Source: Gossypium raimondii (lineage: Eukaryota > Streptophyta > Magnoliopsida > Malvales > Malvaceae). From it: DNA of 64,000 nt. Of this stretch, positions 22,542 to 35,010 are shown piece by piece; the first letter of the stretch is position 1; each line of letters opens with the position of its first letter. The notes beneath the pieces were generated by a model, which was given only the letters and a program-made list of their open reading frames with translations, was not told the origin of the DNA and ran no database searches. The translations under genes and the position numbers were made by a program. The stretch spans positions 48,889,733 to 48,953,732 of the forward strand of contig NC_068571.1 of NCBI RefSeq assembly GCF_025698545.1. Reading direction: 5' to 3'.

Positions 22542-24039
22542 ACTTTTCCATGGATCCACCATGGACTTATCCATCAATTCATCACTAGTTATCGAACGTA
22601 TGTACTCAATCCTGCGTATCCCTTAATTTGAACTAACAATCTAATCCTATTCTCATTTTTACCATAATCATAATTTAACAACAATATACGAATTGATACA
22701 TTATATCATTCCCACAGTAGCAATTAATCATTAAATTTCAGCCATATGAACTTACCTGGGCCAATTCGTAGAAGTTGTAAAAGTTTAGAAACTAGTTCAA
22801 TACTTTCTCTTTTCTGCGTTTATCTTCGAATTCTCGATCCATAATATAAAATTTTTCATTTATTAGCATCTAATTCAATACTAATTTACTTCACAATTTA
22901 TGCCTTTCAATTTTCGAAATTACACTTTTACCCTAAAATTAACAATTTTACAATTTGGTCCCTACTCAATTAACCCTTAAATTGATCTAATTTTTCTAAA
23001 TTAACACATTATCCAACCATTTTAGACTACTAAACAGCCTTTTATATTCATAATTTCAGCACAAAACCCCAATTCCTAACTTTTTCACAATTAGGTCCTA
23101 AAATCATTTTCTACTAAAATCAATTAATAAGATCATAATATAATGAAATTAAAACTTCAAATATATAATAATTCATCATAAAATTCCAGAACTTATTCAT
23201 GGTAACTTAAAAATCACCCATGGAATCAAAAATAATGAATTCAATAGTTGGACCTAGTTGTAAAAGTCACAAAACATAAAAATTTCAAGTAAAAAGCAAG
23301 AATTGAACTCACATGGTATAAAAATATGAGGAACCAGCTTGCTTCAGACCTCCTATGGAGTTTTTTCTGATAAATTATGAAGAGATCTCTAGATTTTTCA
23401 CTTTTATCTTTGTTTTATATATTTAATTTATAAAATTTCCAATTTTGCCCTTGTTTCTTCTTACTTTCTTGCTGATTTTTCTTGCCCAACCGTCCAGCCC
23501 ATATAATTTGGGTCTAATTGCCTTTTAAATCCCTCCTTATTAGTCACTTAAGCTATTTAATCACAATTTAACAAATTTTGCACTATTTTCAATTTAGTCC
23601 TTTTTAATTAATTGACTATCCAAACGTTAAAATTTTGTAACGAAACTTATATAATAACTCAATGACACTCCATAAATATTTATAAAAATATTTATGGCTT
23701 GGTTTATGAACTCGAGGTCTCGATACCTCATTTTAGACCCAATTTACCTATTAAATTCTTTTTAAATCACAAAATTAAATAAAATCACAAAATTCACTAA
23801 TTCAAAATTTCTTCTAAATTCACACTTGACCCATAATTATTAGTTCATTAAATTTTAACTCATTGGTCGGATTTAGTGATCTCAAATCACTGTTTCCGAC
23901 ACCACTGAAAATTAGGCTGTTACAGGAAATATGTAATATATATAAAAATAAATATGTTAAGGGTACGATGGTATATTAGCAAATAACACTTATGCTTTAA
24001 CCCATAATAAACATATGGTAAGAAAGTAGATTTGTTCAT

Positions 24040-24860
24040 GAGTAGGGTTCTAGTTTGATCTTGACAAAATTTTAGGCCCGTTTGATAAGCTTGGGTTTAA
24101 CCCAAACTAAAAAATAGATTTAAAATTTTTGCTCAAGTTTGGCCTGAATAATAATGCTAAAGCCCAAACCCAACCTAGCCCGTCCATAGTAAAATTTTGT
24201 ATATACTTTTTAAATATATATATATAATACATCAAAAATACTAAAAATATTAAAATAAATGTTTCCCAAAAATTGTAAATAAATTTTAAAAAATATTTAT
24301 ACTTAAATAACACTAAGATAGGTGCAACTTAACAAGTAAATGCCTCTAAAATAGTACCAAAATTAACAATAAAATAAGAGTTATACAATATCTAACCAAT
24401 AACAACAAAATAGCAACAACATAATAGTGAAATGAAAGCAAAATACTGAGAAAATAGCAAGAAACAACAGTAAAATAATGGGAAAACAATAAGAAAACAA
24501 CAAATTTTTTTCTTTTTGCAAATTCGAGTGGGGCTAGACTGGGCAAAAAAAGCCTTACATGAGGCCCAACCTGTTTTTTAAATGAGCCTTGTTTTTTTTT
24601 TTTCCAAACCCATTTTTTAGGTTTATACATTTAGCTTCTTTATTTATCACTATTATTTATATTAAATGTGTGAAATAAAATGTTTTAATAAAGAATAAAA
24701 AACAGAAAGAACTAATTATTAAAAAGGAAAATAGTTTTTATAAACATATAAAGTCCCGAGTGGTGGGCTGGGCAAAATCTATTCTCAACTTGATTCTTAG
24801 GCTAGTTGTGCAAGGATCCAGCCCATTATCTTCCCAAGTTTCTTCGGCAATACTGTGGAT
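24040..24860 (+). repeat. Dispersed GGCCCG-ended repeat, copy 1
   Basis: This AT-rich repeat is flanked by sequences rich in AGGCCCG/CCCAAACCCAACC on the left and by GGGCTGGGC/AGCCCATT on the right. It is strongly similar over about 500 bp, in the same orientation, to 58330-58925. Shared stretches include AACACTAAGATA and CAACTTAACAAGTAAATGCC. No transposase. The borders are approximate. Confidence 0.7.
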
Positions 24861-25639
24861 TTATTAAATAAAAAGAGAAAAATGTCAAACCTAGCAAGGT
24901 GAACTCAGTGGAAGCTTAAAAGGATGAGGCCGATGGAATAAACGTAAAGAGAAAACAAGGGCATTTATTATTGGTATTAATTAATTTAAAGTACGTAACT
25001 TAAGGTAAGTGCCACTGGCAAAGGCGCCCGCCATTGAGCCTCCAGATGATCCCATCTTGCTTTTCAATTTAAAAGCTTGTTTAATTTCTCTTCAATCAAT
25101 GCAGATTACCTTTTCAAGATATACATGCATAACCTAGGCGGCGAAGTCCCTTGCTGCTTGATCTAACCCCAGATTATTGAAATTGTCAACTGAAATTGTA
25201 TCTACTAGTTATTGTTTATTCTTCCATTAATTTCTCTCTTTTTTTCTTTTCCCAAAATACCTTTTTGGGCAACTTATCTTTGGCTTATTGACAAAGGCAA
25301 CTACGTATCCAACATTCCAAATAATCTGAAACTAACGCCTCACCAGTTACGACGGTACACGAAGTCTCCGCCTGTTGCGTGCCTTATTTCTGCTTTCTTT
25401 TGTTTAGGCGGAAGCAAGCAAATGCATGCATGCTTCATTACAAAGCGATTGGTTTTGGTCATCCATGAACTAATTATATAGCATTATCCCATAGATAAAT
25501 TGGATACCATTCATCTTAAAATTCAACCTCTAAGCCAAATCCGTGCTTACATATAATAGGTGCTTATATTTTTCCTTGGACATCTGCAAGTAGACAGAAA
25601 CAGACTAAAAGGGTAACTAAACAACGGAAACGTTTAGTC
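24861..25639. other. Upstream region of the GH9 gene
   Basis: No gene recognised. Presumed promoter and leader of the endoglucanase. An 89-codon open frame at 25212-25481 shows no family features. Confidence 0.5.
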
Positions 25640-27861
25640 ATGAGCCTAATACAAAGGTTATCAGTGTTGGGAATGGCGGCAATGGCGATGGGTTTGGTGG
25701 CTTCACATGATTATGGTGCGGCATTAACAAAGAGTATTTTGTTCTACGAAGGCCAGAGGTCGGGGAAGTTGCCTCCTACTCAAAGGATCACCTGGAGGAA
25801 GGATTCTGCTCTTCGCGATGGCTTTGAGATTGGTGTAAGTCTTTCTGTCTTCCCTCTTCGGCAGCACAACGGTGCAATGAGCTAAAGTCTTTGTTTGACA
25901 AGTAATGTTGGACTACCCGAAAAAAAGAACTATTGTGTGCTAGCAATAGCACTTGCGTGACTCAAGTTCTTACATTTCATGGGATTCACGCCTAAGAAAT
26001 ACTTGCATGGAACAGAAATTACGTAAAATAGAATAGACCATAAAAACTGAAAAAAAAAAAAACATTCTCTAGCTAGTTTAGTATCACATTATATGGCTTT
26101 TCATTCACAGGTTGATTTGGTGGGAGGTTACTATGACGCTGGTGATAATGTTAAATTCACTTTTCCAATGGCTTTCTCCATAACTATGCTAGCTTGGAGT
26201 TTACTAGAGTTTGGCCAATCCCTTGGCACAGATCTGCAGCATTCATTGAAGGCAATTCAGTGGGGAACGGATTACTTGCTGAAAGCCACAAGCGTCCCAG
26301 GCTTTGTGTTTGCTCAAGTTGGCGATCCTTATGGTGATCACAACTGCTGGGAGAGGCCTGAAGACATGGACACTCCTAGAACCCCATATGCAGTGAGTAA
26401 AGAGTTTCCAGGGTCAGAAGTTTCGGCTGAGATAGCTGCTGCGCTTGCAGCCTCTTCAATGGTGTTTAGACCTATTAATCGTGGATATTCTGCAAGGCTG
26501 CTCAAAAGAGCAAGAATGGTAAATGGTGGTATTAAATTAAATAATTTTCTTTGGATCTAGGAACATGTCCCATGAGTAACACAACACTTGTGCTGGGGTT
26601 AGATTTTTGAATTTGCAGATAAGTACAGGGGATCATACAATGATAGTCTTGGACCATGGGCGTGCCCATTTTACTGTGATTATAGTGGATATCAGGTAAG
26701 GTTAGGGGAAACAATAAACATTCAAATGATCAGCTCATCATATATAAATTAATAATGACTTCCGATACACCTTAATCAATGCAAGGATGAATTAGTTTGG
26801 GGGGCAGCATGGTTACTGAGGGCAACAAAGGCTCCCTATTACAGGAATTATGTTTTAGCCAACATTCAAAACTTGGACAAGAGTAGTAGCTTTGCGGAAT
26901 TTGGATGGGATACCAAGCATGCTGGCATCAACGTACTTGTTTCGAGGGCAAGTATATGTAGTATTAAATTTTAATTTACTGACTTGAGTAATTTTTATTT
27001 TTATTTTGTTCTTGAAAACATGGAGATGATCAAATATCAATGTAATAGTTTACTCATCTGCGCGCAGCTAATAAAGAGTCAAACTCCTGAGCCTTTCATT
27101 ACCAATGCAGACAAGTTTGTCTGCTCTGTGTTGCCTGAATCACCAACTATTTCAGTCTCCTACTCGCCAGGTAAGGCAATCAGTTTTCTCTTACGACCAA
27201 ACTCAATTCTATTTACTGGCTGACTGTTGTTTAATTTTCTTGGAAATTAAATACATGTAATATACATTTATCTATCTCCCTTCCCGTCAGGTGGGCTCCT
27301 TATTAAACCTGGAGGAAGCAATTTGCAGCATGCAACAGCTTTATCCTTCCTTCTTCTAGTGTACAGTCGCCCTCTGAGTAAAGACAGTCGGGTGATCCAT
27401 TGTGGCAATGTTGTTGCCACCCCTGCCAGGCTTATACAGGTTGCAAGAAGCCAGGTAATGAATTATATGATTATACATTAATGTCCATACCCCTGTGACT
27501 AGCTTTGTTTTGGGAATAATATATTGATGCGCGCATGCAGGTGGATTACATCTTAGGAAGCAATCCACTGAATATGTCATACATGGTGGGATATGGTGAG
27601 AAGTTTCCGGAGAGGATACATCATCGGGGCTCCTCTTTACCTTCCATTACTCAACATCCCCAACATATTGACTGCACAGGCGGAGCCACCTATTTCTATA
27701 CTAACAATCCTAACCCTAATTTGTTAACAGGAGCTGTTGTTGGAGGACCTGATATTAAGGATTCTTATGGTGATTCCAGAGCCGATTTTGCACACTCCGA
27801 GCCAACCACATACATTAACGCACCTCTCGTTGGTCTCTTGGCTTACTTCAAATCACATTAA
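25640..27861 (+). CDS. Endo-1,4-beta-glucanase, glycoside hydrolase family 9 (class B)
   Basis: Seven exons: 25640-25834, 26111-26518, 26603-26695, 26786-26947, 27068-27170, 27291-27454 and 27541-27861, giving 481 residues. All introns are GT-AG except intron 4, which needs a GC donor (AGG|GCAAGT). A signal peptide covers about residues 1-22. The GH9 catalytic domain follows at once ([20 protein letters not shown]). Key motifs are GGYYDAGDN with the catalytic Asp pair, [39 protein letters not shown], and the C-terminal [18 protein letters not shown] containing the catalytic Glu. There is no membrane anchor and no C-terminal carbohydrate-binding module, so this is a secreted class B enzyme acting on cellulose or related glucans in the wall. 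The length is normal for the class. Confidence 0.93.
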
Positions 27862-28064
27862 TGATTAACCTTCTTTCCGTTTCTAGCAACTGTATACAAA
27901 CATGCATGTCTGTATGTATATAATTAATTGGATTTCTTACCCGAGAAATTTGTTGATTTTTATATGACAGTGTAGCAATTCAACTTTGAATGCTACAAAA
28001 GGTCAAATCTTGTTTAGTGGAATCAAACTGCTATCCTATGCAAATATTGCTCAACTTCTCTATG
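27862..28064. other. 3' flank of the GH9 gene
   Basis: AT-rich, presumably 3' UTR. No further feature seen. Confidence 0.4.
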
Positions 28065-28700
28065 CTTTTTTCTTTTTTTTTTACAGAAAATGAAACAAAC
28101 TTGATAAAGCTTCTATGTTTAATAAGGATAAGAACAAGTTTAGAAGTAAAACTAGAAAGAGACTGAAAACAAATTACCGGCTGGAATAAAGATTAAAAAC
28201 TAACCAAAAGCACCCCTGCATCACACCAAAACACACACCTGAAACGAAATAACATGTTTGAATCCATAAAGCACACTTAAGCCCTAGAGGAGAAAGCAAT
28301 AAGAACACCATACACAAACAGCCTTAAAAGCTCCTATAAATGCCAAAAAGAAAGGCTCAAAAAGTGAGCTGCGATGGAAGCCAAAAAACACCATAATCAG
28401 TTGTGAGAACACTCCAATCAACATATAATATCAGCTCAACATCCTCTCTCAAGCCAACAAATCATCCCATATGATTCCCTCGTAGCAAAAGCTTGCAAAA
28501 CGATTTCTTATAACTTAAGATCCTTATTAAGTATCTTCCAAAACCTTCTTCAAAGCCAATAAGCGCCTTGACCAAAATCATACCCCTTACTCCCAGACAA
28601 GAACAATCATCATCGCCAGGGACTTTTGAATCCCAAAAAAAAACTTATCTAAAACTTTGAGTCCAAGACAAAAACAAGAACCCGAATATGATAACTGCAC
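28065..28700 (-). repeat. Probable LINE 3' remnant
   Basis: On the minus strand the sequence is T/G-rich, non-coding, and ends in an A-rich tail (the plus strand begins with TTTTTTCTTTTTTTTTTT at about 28065-28082). This is the look of a plant LINE 3' UTR with poly(A). No reverse transcriptase or RNase H frame survives, so the call rests on style alone. Confidence 0.3.
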
Positions 28701-30332
28701 CACCCACTGGTCAACTACACCACCCAAGCCATCACTGTTTTCTTCATTATTGTTTTATGAAAGTCAAACAAATTTCAATTCACTTAGAAAACTTTAGAGT
28801 TTATTTATAACTTCTAAAAGTTTACAATCTTAAAATTTCTTTACAAACAAAATTACTATGAAACGGTTGAATTTCGATTCAAGTGTCCTTTTGAGTTAAT
28901 CTTTAAAAATGTGATTTATTTTAGGTGTAATTATGATTTACTCGAATTTAACAAAAGTTTGGAACCGAAGGTCGTCAGAACTTCATCTTGGATAATTGGA
29001 TCTGTTTTAGTACTCATGAGAATTAATCTTGAAAATGAATTTTATATATTTTATATTGATGCAACTGGATTAGAGAGAGCTTTAATTTAATGTGTTCTAG
29101 ACTTGATTTGAAACAGATTTACTATTATTTTTGTTAGTGAATAACAGATTTACTATCATTTCTTTGGGTGGTGTTTGAAAATTAGAATTTGTATTTGGGT
29201 TCAAATTTCAAAATTTTATCTTTGGAATCTGTGATTTATAAATTCTATATTCCTAAATCATTTAAAACACTTTAGAAACATTTTTAATTGAGCTAGGTGT
29301 TTGGGGATAATCAGGACTAAGTTCAGGTCTCTAGGGATCAAATCAAGTCAAAATAGAAGAAGGCCCCTATCTGACCCGGTTGTATCGATACAAGTAAATA
29401 CTTTTGCTGATACTATTGGGTATTACTGTTTATTTTTAACTACTAACTTAATTGTACTGATAAAAATTTACCAAAACCCAAAAATACTCCAAAACTCACC
29501 TAATCCAAAACATTGCCAATTCATCTCAAAATTTCAAGCATATTTAACGCCTTGAATCACATGCTCACAAACATATACACCACATTACTAATTCCATGCA
29601 TCGATTTCACTTATTTGGCGTGCAAGCAATACCTCAAATATAGTATAAACATAACCAAAATGAGCACGCGCATACCATCATATTCCTAGGTTAACATATA
29701 TACACACCACCATACATACATGACCACATTCAAGTAACAAGCCTTTAACATGATAGGTATCAAAACATCCAATAAGCTCAAAGACTATTCAATGACTCTA
29801 GCTACATGTTAATTTGCTACAAAACATATCCAAAGCTATACAAATTCTGTTAAGTTGAGAACTGAATCTTAAATATTTTTGTATTTTTTGAATCTTCGAA
29901 ATTTAATATTACTTGTGCACAAAAATAAATAAAACCGTATGCTGAACAATAAAGTTCAGTAATACTAACATAATTTGTAAACAAAATGAATCAATGCATA
30001 ATTAAGTTAAACACATTTCTTAACATATAATTCATAACTAATGAAACCATATCATCTACTCTTGTGTCATGTACTTATTATGCTTGTTGTAACAAATCAC
30101 TTTCAATTACTTTGAATCCATTTACTATACAATTTCAATACCAACTCAAGTGTTTGTATTATAAGTCAAGTCATATACACATATTTACTTTCTCATTTCA
30201 CTATCAAATCTATTGCTTCGTTTTATAATTATATCGTATGTGATTAAGGGTGATCAAAATTCAAAACTCTTAAAGAGAGAAATGCCTTGTTCTGATGTTT
30301 ATGGGTCTTAAAAGGAGGTGCCTTTTCAAGAC
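28701..30332. other. Repeat-like AT-rich region without genes
   Basis: No coding sequence recognised. Motifs such as TGTATCGATACA (about 29386) and LTR-like AT-rich prose suggest retroelement relics, but I see no borders or target duplications. Confidence 0.4.
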
Positions 30333-30340
30333 GTCACGTG

Positions 30341-30897
30341 TAGACCTGTTCATGGATCGAGTTATTTATCCAAGCTTGAAGGCCTGTTAGAAATTGATGA
30401 GGGTTTGAGAAAAAATATTAGGCCTAAGAAATGGACTTCAATAAAAAAATTAAGTCCATTTAAAATATACGTTAGGTTCAGGCTTAAACATTTGAGGCCC
30501 AAACCCAACCCGACTCACTTTTAAGTTTGTAATATTTTATATTATGTTATTTTCAATAATTATGTAATTTATAATACATAAAAATTAAATCTATAGTAAT
30601 ATATAATACTACTATAATGTAAACATTAAAAATGTTAAAATAACTAAATATAACATTTTAATAAATAAAAATATAAAAAATCATTAAATATTAAATTAAA
30701 AATAATATAAATAGATATTTTTAAAATTTAAAAAATAATATGAGCAAACCTAAAATGAACTTGGATTAACTATTTACAAATGAGTAGGCTTAAGCAAAAT
30801 TTTAAACACATTCCAAACCAAACCGAGTTTAAAAAAATATTAAATATATTAATATCATGTCTAAACTCGACTCAAACCCGACACACAAACACTTCTA
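30341..30897 (+). mobile_element. hAT-like MITE with 8-bp target duplication
   Basis: 557 bp, very AT-rich, without coding capacity. The left end is TAGACCTGTTCATGG and the right end, read inward on the minus strand, is TAGAAGTGTTTGTGT; eight of the first ten bases agree. The flanks GTCACGTG (30333-30340) and ATCACGTG (30898-30905) form an 8-bp target duplication with one change. An 8-bp duplication and TAG...TGTT ends fit the hAT superfamily. The left end resembles the right end of the 58.3-58.9 kb repeat, which finishes in CCATGAACAGGTCT. Confidence 0.7.
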
Positions 30898-30905
30898 ATC
30901 ACGTG

Positions 30906-31384
30906 TCATTCCCATATTAATTTCATACTTTCTAGAGCCGAATCCTATATACTCATATGAGACGTACATTTGGTTATTTTATTGTTAGCACTTAAAAAGC
31001 ATAAAAAACCTCGCCTTTCCTTTTCAAATTAAAATGTCTGAAAGTCGATTCCACTACAGAAGTATAACAAACAACCCGCAATTTCAACAAACCATATTTT
31101 GTCTAAACCATCAAGAGCTGGTTTTCTGTTGTTATAAAAAATGAGGGTAGATAAGCTGGTTCAATCCAAAAGATAGGCAACAGATGTTTCCCCAAAATAG
31201 ATGTGTTGTAATATATTAGCATAACTACTTCAAACGATAGTTGCAATTTCAACTACTTTCACGTCTTTACCATTCAATGCCTTCGTCATCCATAAACCAA
31301 CTACCCCTCGCAGCTATTGCTACCATATTGCTCAAATTGGTTCCATATCAAATACATTTTCACTTCAACTAACACCATTTCTTT
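30906..31384. other. Intergenic, downstream of the SSB-like gene
   Basis: AT-rich. The part next to 31384 is presumably the 3' UTR of the minus-strand gene. Nothing else recognised. Confidence 0.4.
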
Positions 31385-33766
31385 CTAGAAAAACCCAACA
31401 CCTTTCATTTCTCCAGTAGCTGGCCCCTCTTCTTTATCAACATTTCCCAAAAACACAATCCGACCTACAAATTTCACAACAAACATTAACTTTAAAGTCA
31501 AGTACTTTTCACCCCCAAAAGATAATATAATAAAACAAGCAGACTAAATCTCTCATTTCCTCCATGAAGCAGAAACAAGACCAGGAAAAAATGGATGAAA
31601 AAAAAAAAGACTACACCAGTAAGGCACAAGACAGCCTAGTGTCAGATTCATCCATACATGGACACACAACATTCATAAAATATAAATATTTAAATATCAA
31701 CACCAAGGTAAACAAAAAAAGAATCTGAAAATTTCAAGCAAGAGAACACATTCTTCTTATAAGCACCACTTGACCTTTTTCAATTTTATAAGGTAAGATC
31801 AAGGATACCTTTTCCAACAGGCATAAACTGAAAGACCCATAAGGCTATTCGGGATTTTGCGGACTCCTTGGTACAAAATAATAATATTATAAATTATTAT
31901 TAACTTTTCTTTCAATTCAAGGTAAGTACTCCAAGTTTGGCATGCCAAAAACAAAACAAAAGTCAAAAAGCATTCATGACTTCAAAATCTATCCCATGAC
32001 AGTAAACCAAAAATTAGTGTTTAATCATAAAATCACTCATCCAGTTGACTATACACATCTAAATTTTTGCTATTGTCAAATAAGGAATTAATCGCGGTAT
32101 GAAATATTAATCAGAAATACATCCATTTGAGCACTAAAAAGACATAAGAAAAAATCTTGGCAGACAAGTATAGTGGTTTCATTTTTTTCTTTTCAGTTCA
32201 ATAGAGCAAGTACTAAAACAGGTAATTAGTAAGCATAGAATGGAAGAAAACAAAATGCTTACCATTTCGACGAACAGAAATCTCTCTCAGTCGTCGAACC
32301 ATACCACTGATTGGATCAGCGAAGACTTTCATCTCCAGATTACCCTCTAGATATAGAGTTGTGCTACATCAGAGGAAAAAAACATATACTACAATCAAGA
32401 TAAAGAATGAAAGCATTTAAAAGGCATCAAACCCTGCTCAAAACCAGATTACTATAGCATTCAATATCCCACTCTCACCCATTCCAAGAGACATATTAGA
32501 AACCTCATTTTGAATTTCATACATAAACGGAACTAGTTGCCCTAAGTTTATAAACTGCAAATAATGCTATCAGAAAACTGTTATGCTCAGAAATGATCCA
32601 CTACAGTTTCCCCACCCAAGAACATGGAATGCACAAAATCCAAAAGCTACCTAGATTTCATCAGCTGATTAGTAGTTCTCATTCAGTCTAAACTCAGACA
32701 TAACTCAAATCCTTCAAAACCAACTATTCTCTCGACAGAAGAAGGTTGACTTTATCCGGATTCTTGCAGCCACCTTTTCTCTTGCATTTCACATTCATTA
32801 AAGAAGGCTACCCAATTCTAGATGTAAACAGACTGTTACAAGAGCATCTTCAGTATAAGTGTCTAATAACTTTAATGATTTAGTAATACCAGAGCATTCA
32901 CCCTTAATCTTTTACAGCATGTATGTACTTCTAAATCAAAAGAAAACACAGTAACTAACCCTTACAATAACTTTTACAAATAAAAGGGATGAAATTCAAG
33001 GATAAGAAAATAGACATAATCTGAATATAAAGAAGCATTTCCGCATATTAAGTACAATGAAATATGCTTCGAATGAAACCTTACCCAGGGAGAGCATGCT
33101 TCAGGACAAGACCTCCCAAGTGCTCTTGGTAAACACAAACGCGATGCCACTGAATAGCACAGCGATTAGCATACTCCACTGGTTCCTCATTCCCATATGG
33201 CCTCCTGTTGTTTCGAATCCCACCTGTCCCCAGGGAAAATAATGTCACTGACAGCCCACTCTTCAGTTTCTTATTAATTGGGGTCTGCCCTACCTGTCCA
33301 ACCAGAATTGCCTACCAACAGGAAAACCAACCAAAAGCCAAAGAACCACTTCGAGTTAGCATATATGACATTTTTGTCCTCTTGTTTTCTTTTTAGAGTT
33401 AGCTAATGCCCAGAAATCACCAAACAGAAATATTGAAATTTCTTTTAATAAGAGAGAGAGAGAGAGAGGTATGCAAAGTCATTAGAGTGAAAATGAATGC
33501 ACCTTGTAAATGCCCGTATCAAAGCCATTCTCAAGCGGGCAGTCGTATAAACGACTCTTAGTGTTGGAGTCCTTGGCAGATTCTAAGGGCGTTGAGGATT
33601 GCGAAGAAGGTAAGTCGGGAAATGGATCAGAGTCCGAGTCGGAAGTTTCAGCAGAGGAGGAAATCGGGGTGGTGGTGCAAAAGGGCATTGAAAGTTGAGA
33701 AGTTCTGGGGTTACAGAGAAGAGATCTATAAACCCTTCTAGATAAATTTGCCATCGAATTCGCCAT
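31385..33766 (-). CDS. SSB: Organellar single-stranded DNA-binding (mtSSB-like) OB-fold protein
   Basis: Four exons on the minus strand: 33766-33503, 33311-33085, 32363-32263 and 31464-31385. All borders are GT-AG and the joined frame gives 223 residues. The Ser/Arg-rich N-terminus (MANSMANLSRRVYRSLL) looks like a mitochondrial or plastid transit peptide. An acidic Ser/Asp linker follows, then a bacterial-type SSB OB-fold from about residue 88 (KAILVGQVGQTPI, VTLFSLGTGGIR, CAIQWHRVCVYQE, TTLYLEGNLEMKVFAD, REISVRRNGRIVFLG). QWHR and YLEGN are the usual SSB positions. The role would be binding single-stranded DNA in organelle replication or recombination. Another OB-fold organellar paralogue is possible. 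A second in-frame ATG lies four codons in. Confidence 0.9.
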
Positions 33767-34179
33767 TTTCTTTTTGGCTGGAGCTGGAAAATTTCGAATG
33801 TCGCGGTGGCAGAGTAGGCTTAATTCTTAAACACAAAGCTTAAACCCTAGCAATGTATGACTCACACACTCCCACATTTCTAAATTTTCTTTATTCAATT
33901 AATGTTTTCTCCTTTTATTTACAACTAGAGAGGCTGCCATATTTTGTATTATCGAAAGGATAATTATTTGGTATGATATATTTATTTAAATAAAAACAAT
34001 TATTTAATATGCAAATGAAAAATGTGACAAGTTTTAAATTTTTTAAATAATTATTTTTATTACACTTTCTGATGCAATATCAAATATTTTTTTTCAAAAT
34101 GTAGAAACCCTCCGGACTTAAAAATAAAAATTAAGTACCTGCTTTTTTTTATCTAATTGGAAAACTTTTAAAATACATA
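33767..34179. other. Upstream region of the SSB-like gene
   Basis: No coding feature recognised. Holds the presumed promoter and leader of the minus-strand gene. Confidence 0.4.
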
Positions 34180-35010
34180 AAAGATCCTCACAATTTTAAA
34201 AAATTATTAAGTCTTTTTGTACTCAATTAAATATTTGAATTGTCAAAATGCATCAAACAAATCATTTAACATTAACTTTAACAGTTGACGGTTAAAATTA
34301 ACATCCCTAATTTTTAGTTAAAAGCACCATGTGTCACAATCACAGTATGACATGTGGTAACAAAATAATAAAAATAAAATTATAAAATTATTAAATTTTA
34401 ATAAAAATATTTAAAATTTACTAAAAATTAGAAAAATTTATAAAAATCGTAAAAAGTATAAAATATATAGAAATATAGAAAATAATATAAAATTTTATAA
34501 AGTCGTAAGAAAATTATAAAATGTATAAAATATAAAATTTGTAAAAGAATTATAAAAATTATCTTACCAAAGAAGCATTTTATAATTTTTCTATAACTTT
34601 TATTAATTTTATTTTATAATTTTTTGTCACATGTCACGCTATGTTGCAACACATAATGGCTTTAACTGGAAAAAAAACTAGCAGGTTGTTTTTATAATTT
34701 GAACGGTCAACGGTTAAAATATATATTTTTTATGAATTTTATAATTTTTTCTAATTTTTAATAAATTTAAAATATTTTTTTTTAAAATTTAATTAATTTT
34801 ATAACTTTTTATTAATTTTTATTTTTTATAATTTTTTTACCACATGTCATGCTATGATTGTGTATGATTGTGACACGGGGTGACTTTAACTACAAAAATT
34901 AGAATCAGTTAACTTTATCATTCAAAAAGCCCTTTTGATACACTTTGAAAGTTCAAGTAATCAATTAAATGCAAAAAAAAAAGGGCAAAACTTAATTGAC
35001 TCTTTTGAAA
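34180..35010. mobile_element. AT-rich foldback / MITE-like element with long inverted arms
   Basis: The left arm (about 34190-34450) is matched in inverted orientation by about 34715-35000. Shared inner landmarks are AGTTAAA...CACCATGTGTCACAATCA and GTATGACATGTGGTAA on the left, and the complement of ACCACATGTCATGC and GATTGTGACACG on the right. A further partial copy of the right arm (GTCACATGTCACGC, about 34560-34705) sits between them. There is no coding capacity. I did not find clean ends or a target duplication. Confidence 0.65.

Larger units (their letters stand above)
21017..23924 (-). mobile_element. Solo LTR B (gypsy-type), inverted
   Basis: On the plus strand it begins TGTAACACCCC and ends GGCTGTTACA. 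The flanks are TGAAA (21012-21016) and GGAAA (23925-23929), a 5-bp duplication with one change. It is 2908 bp with no coding sequence and no second LTR copy. Read on the minus strand, its start (TGTAACAGCCTAATTTTCAGTGG) resembles the left part of LTR A, so the two are relatives. It contains a 46-bp hairpin repeat array (22358-22541) and the shared 13-bp box at 22091-22103. Confidence 0.8.
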
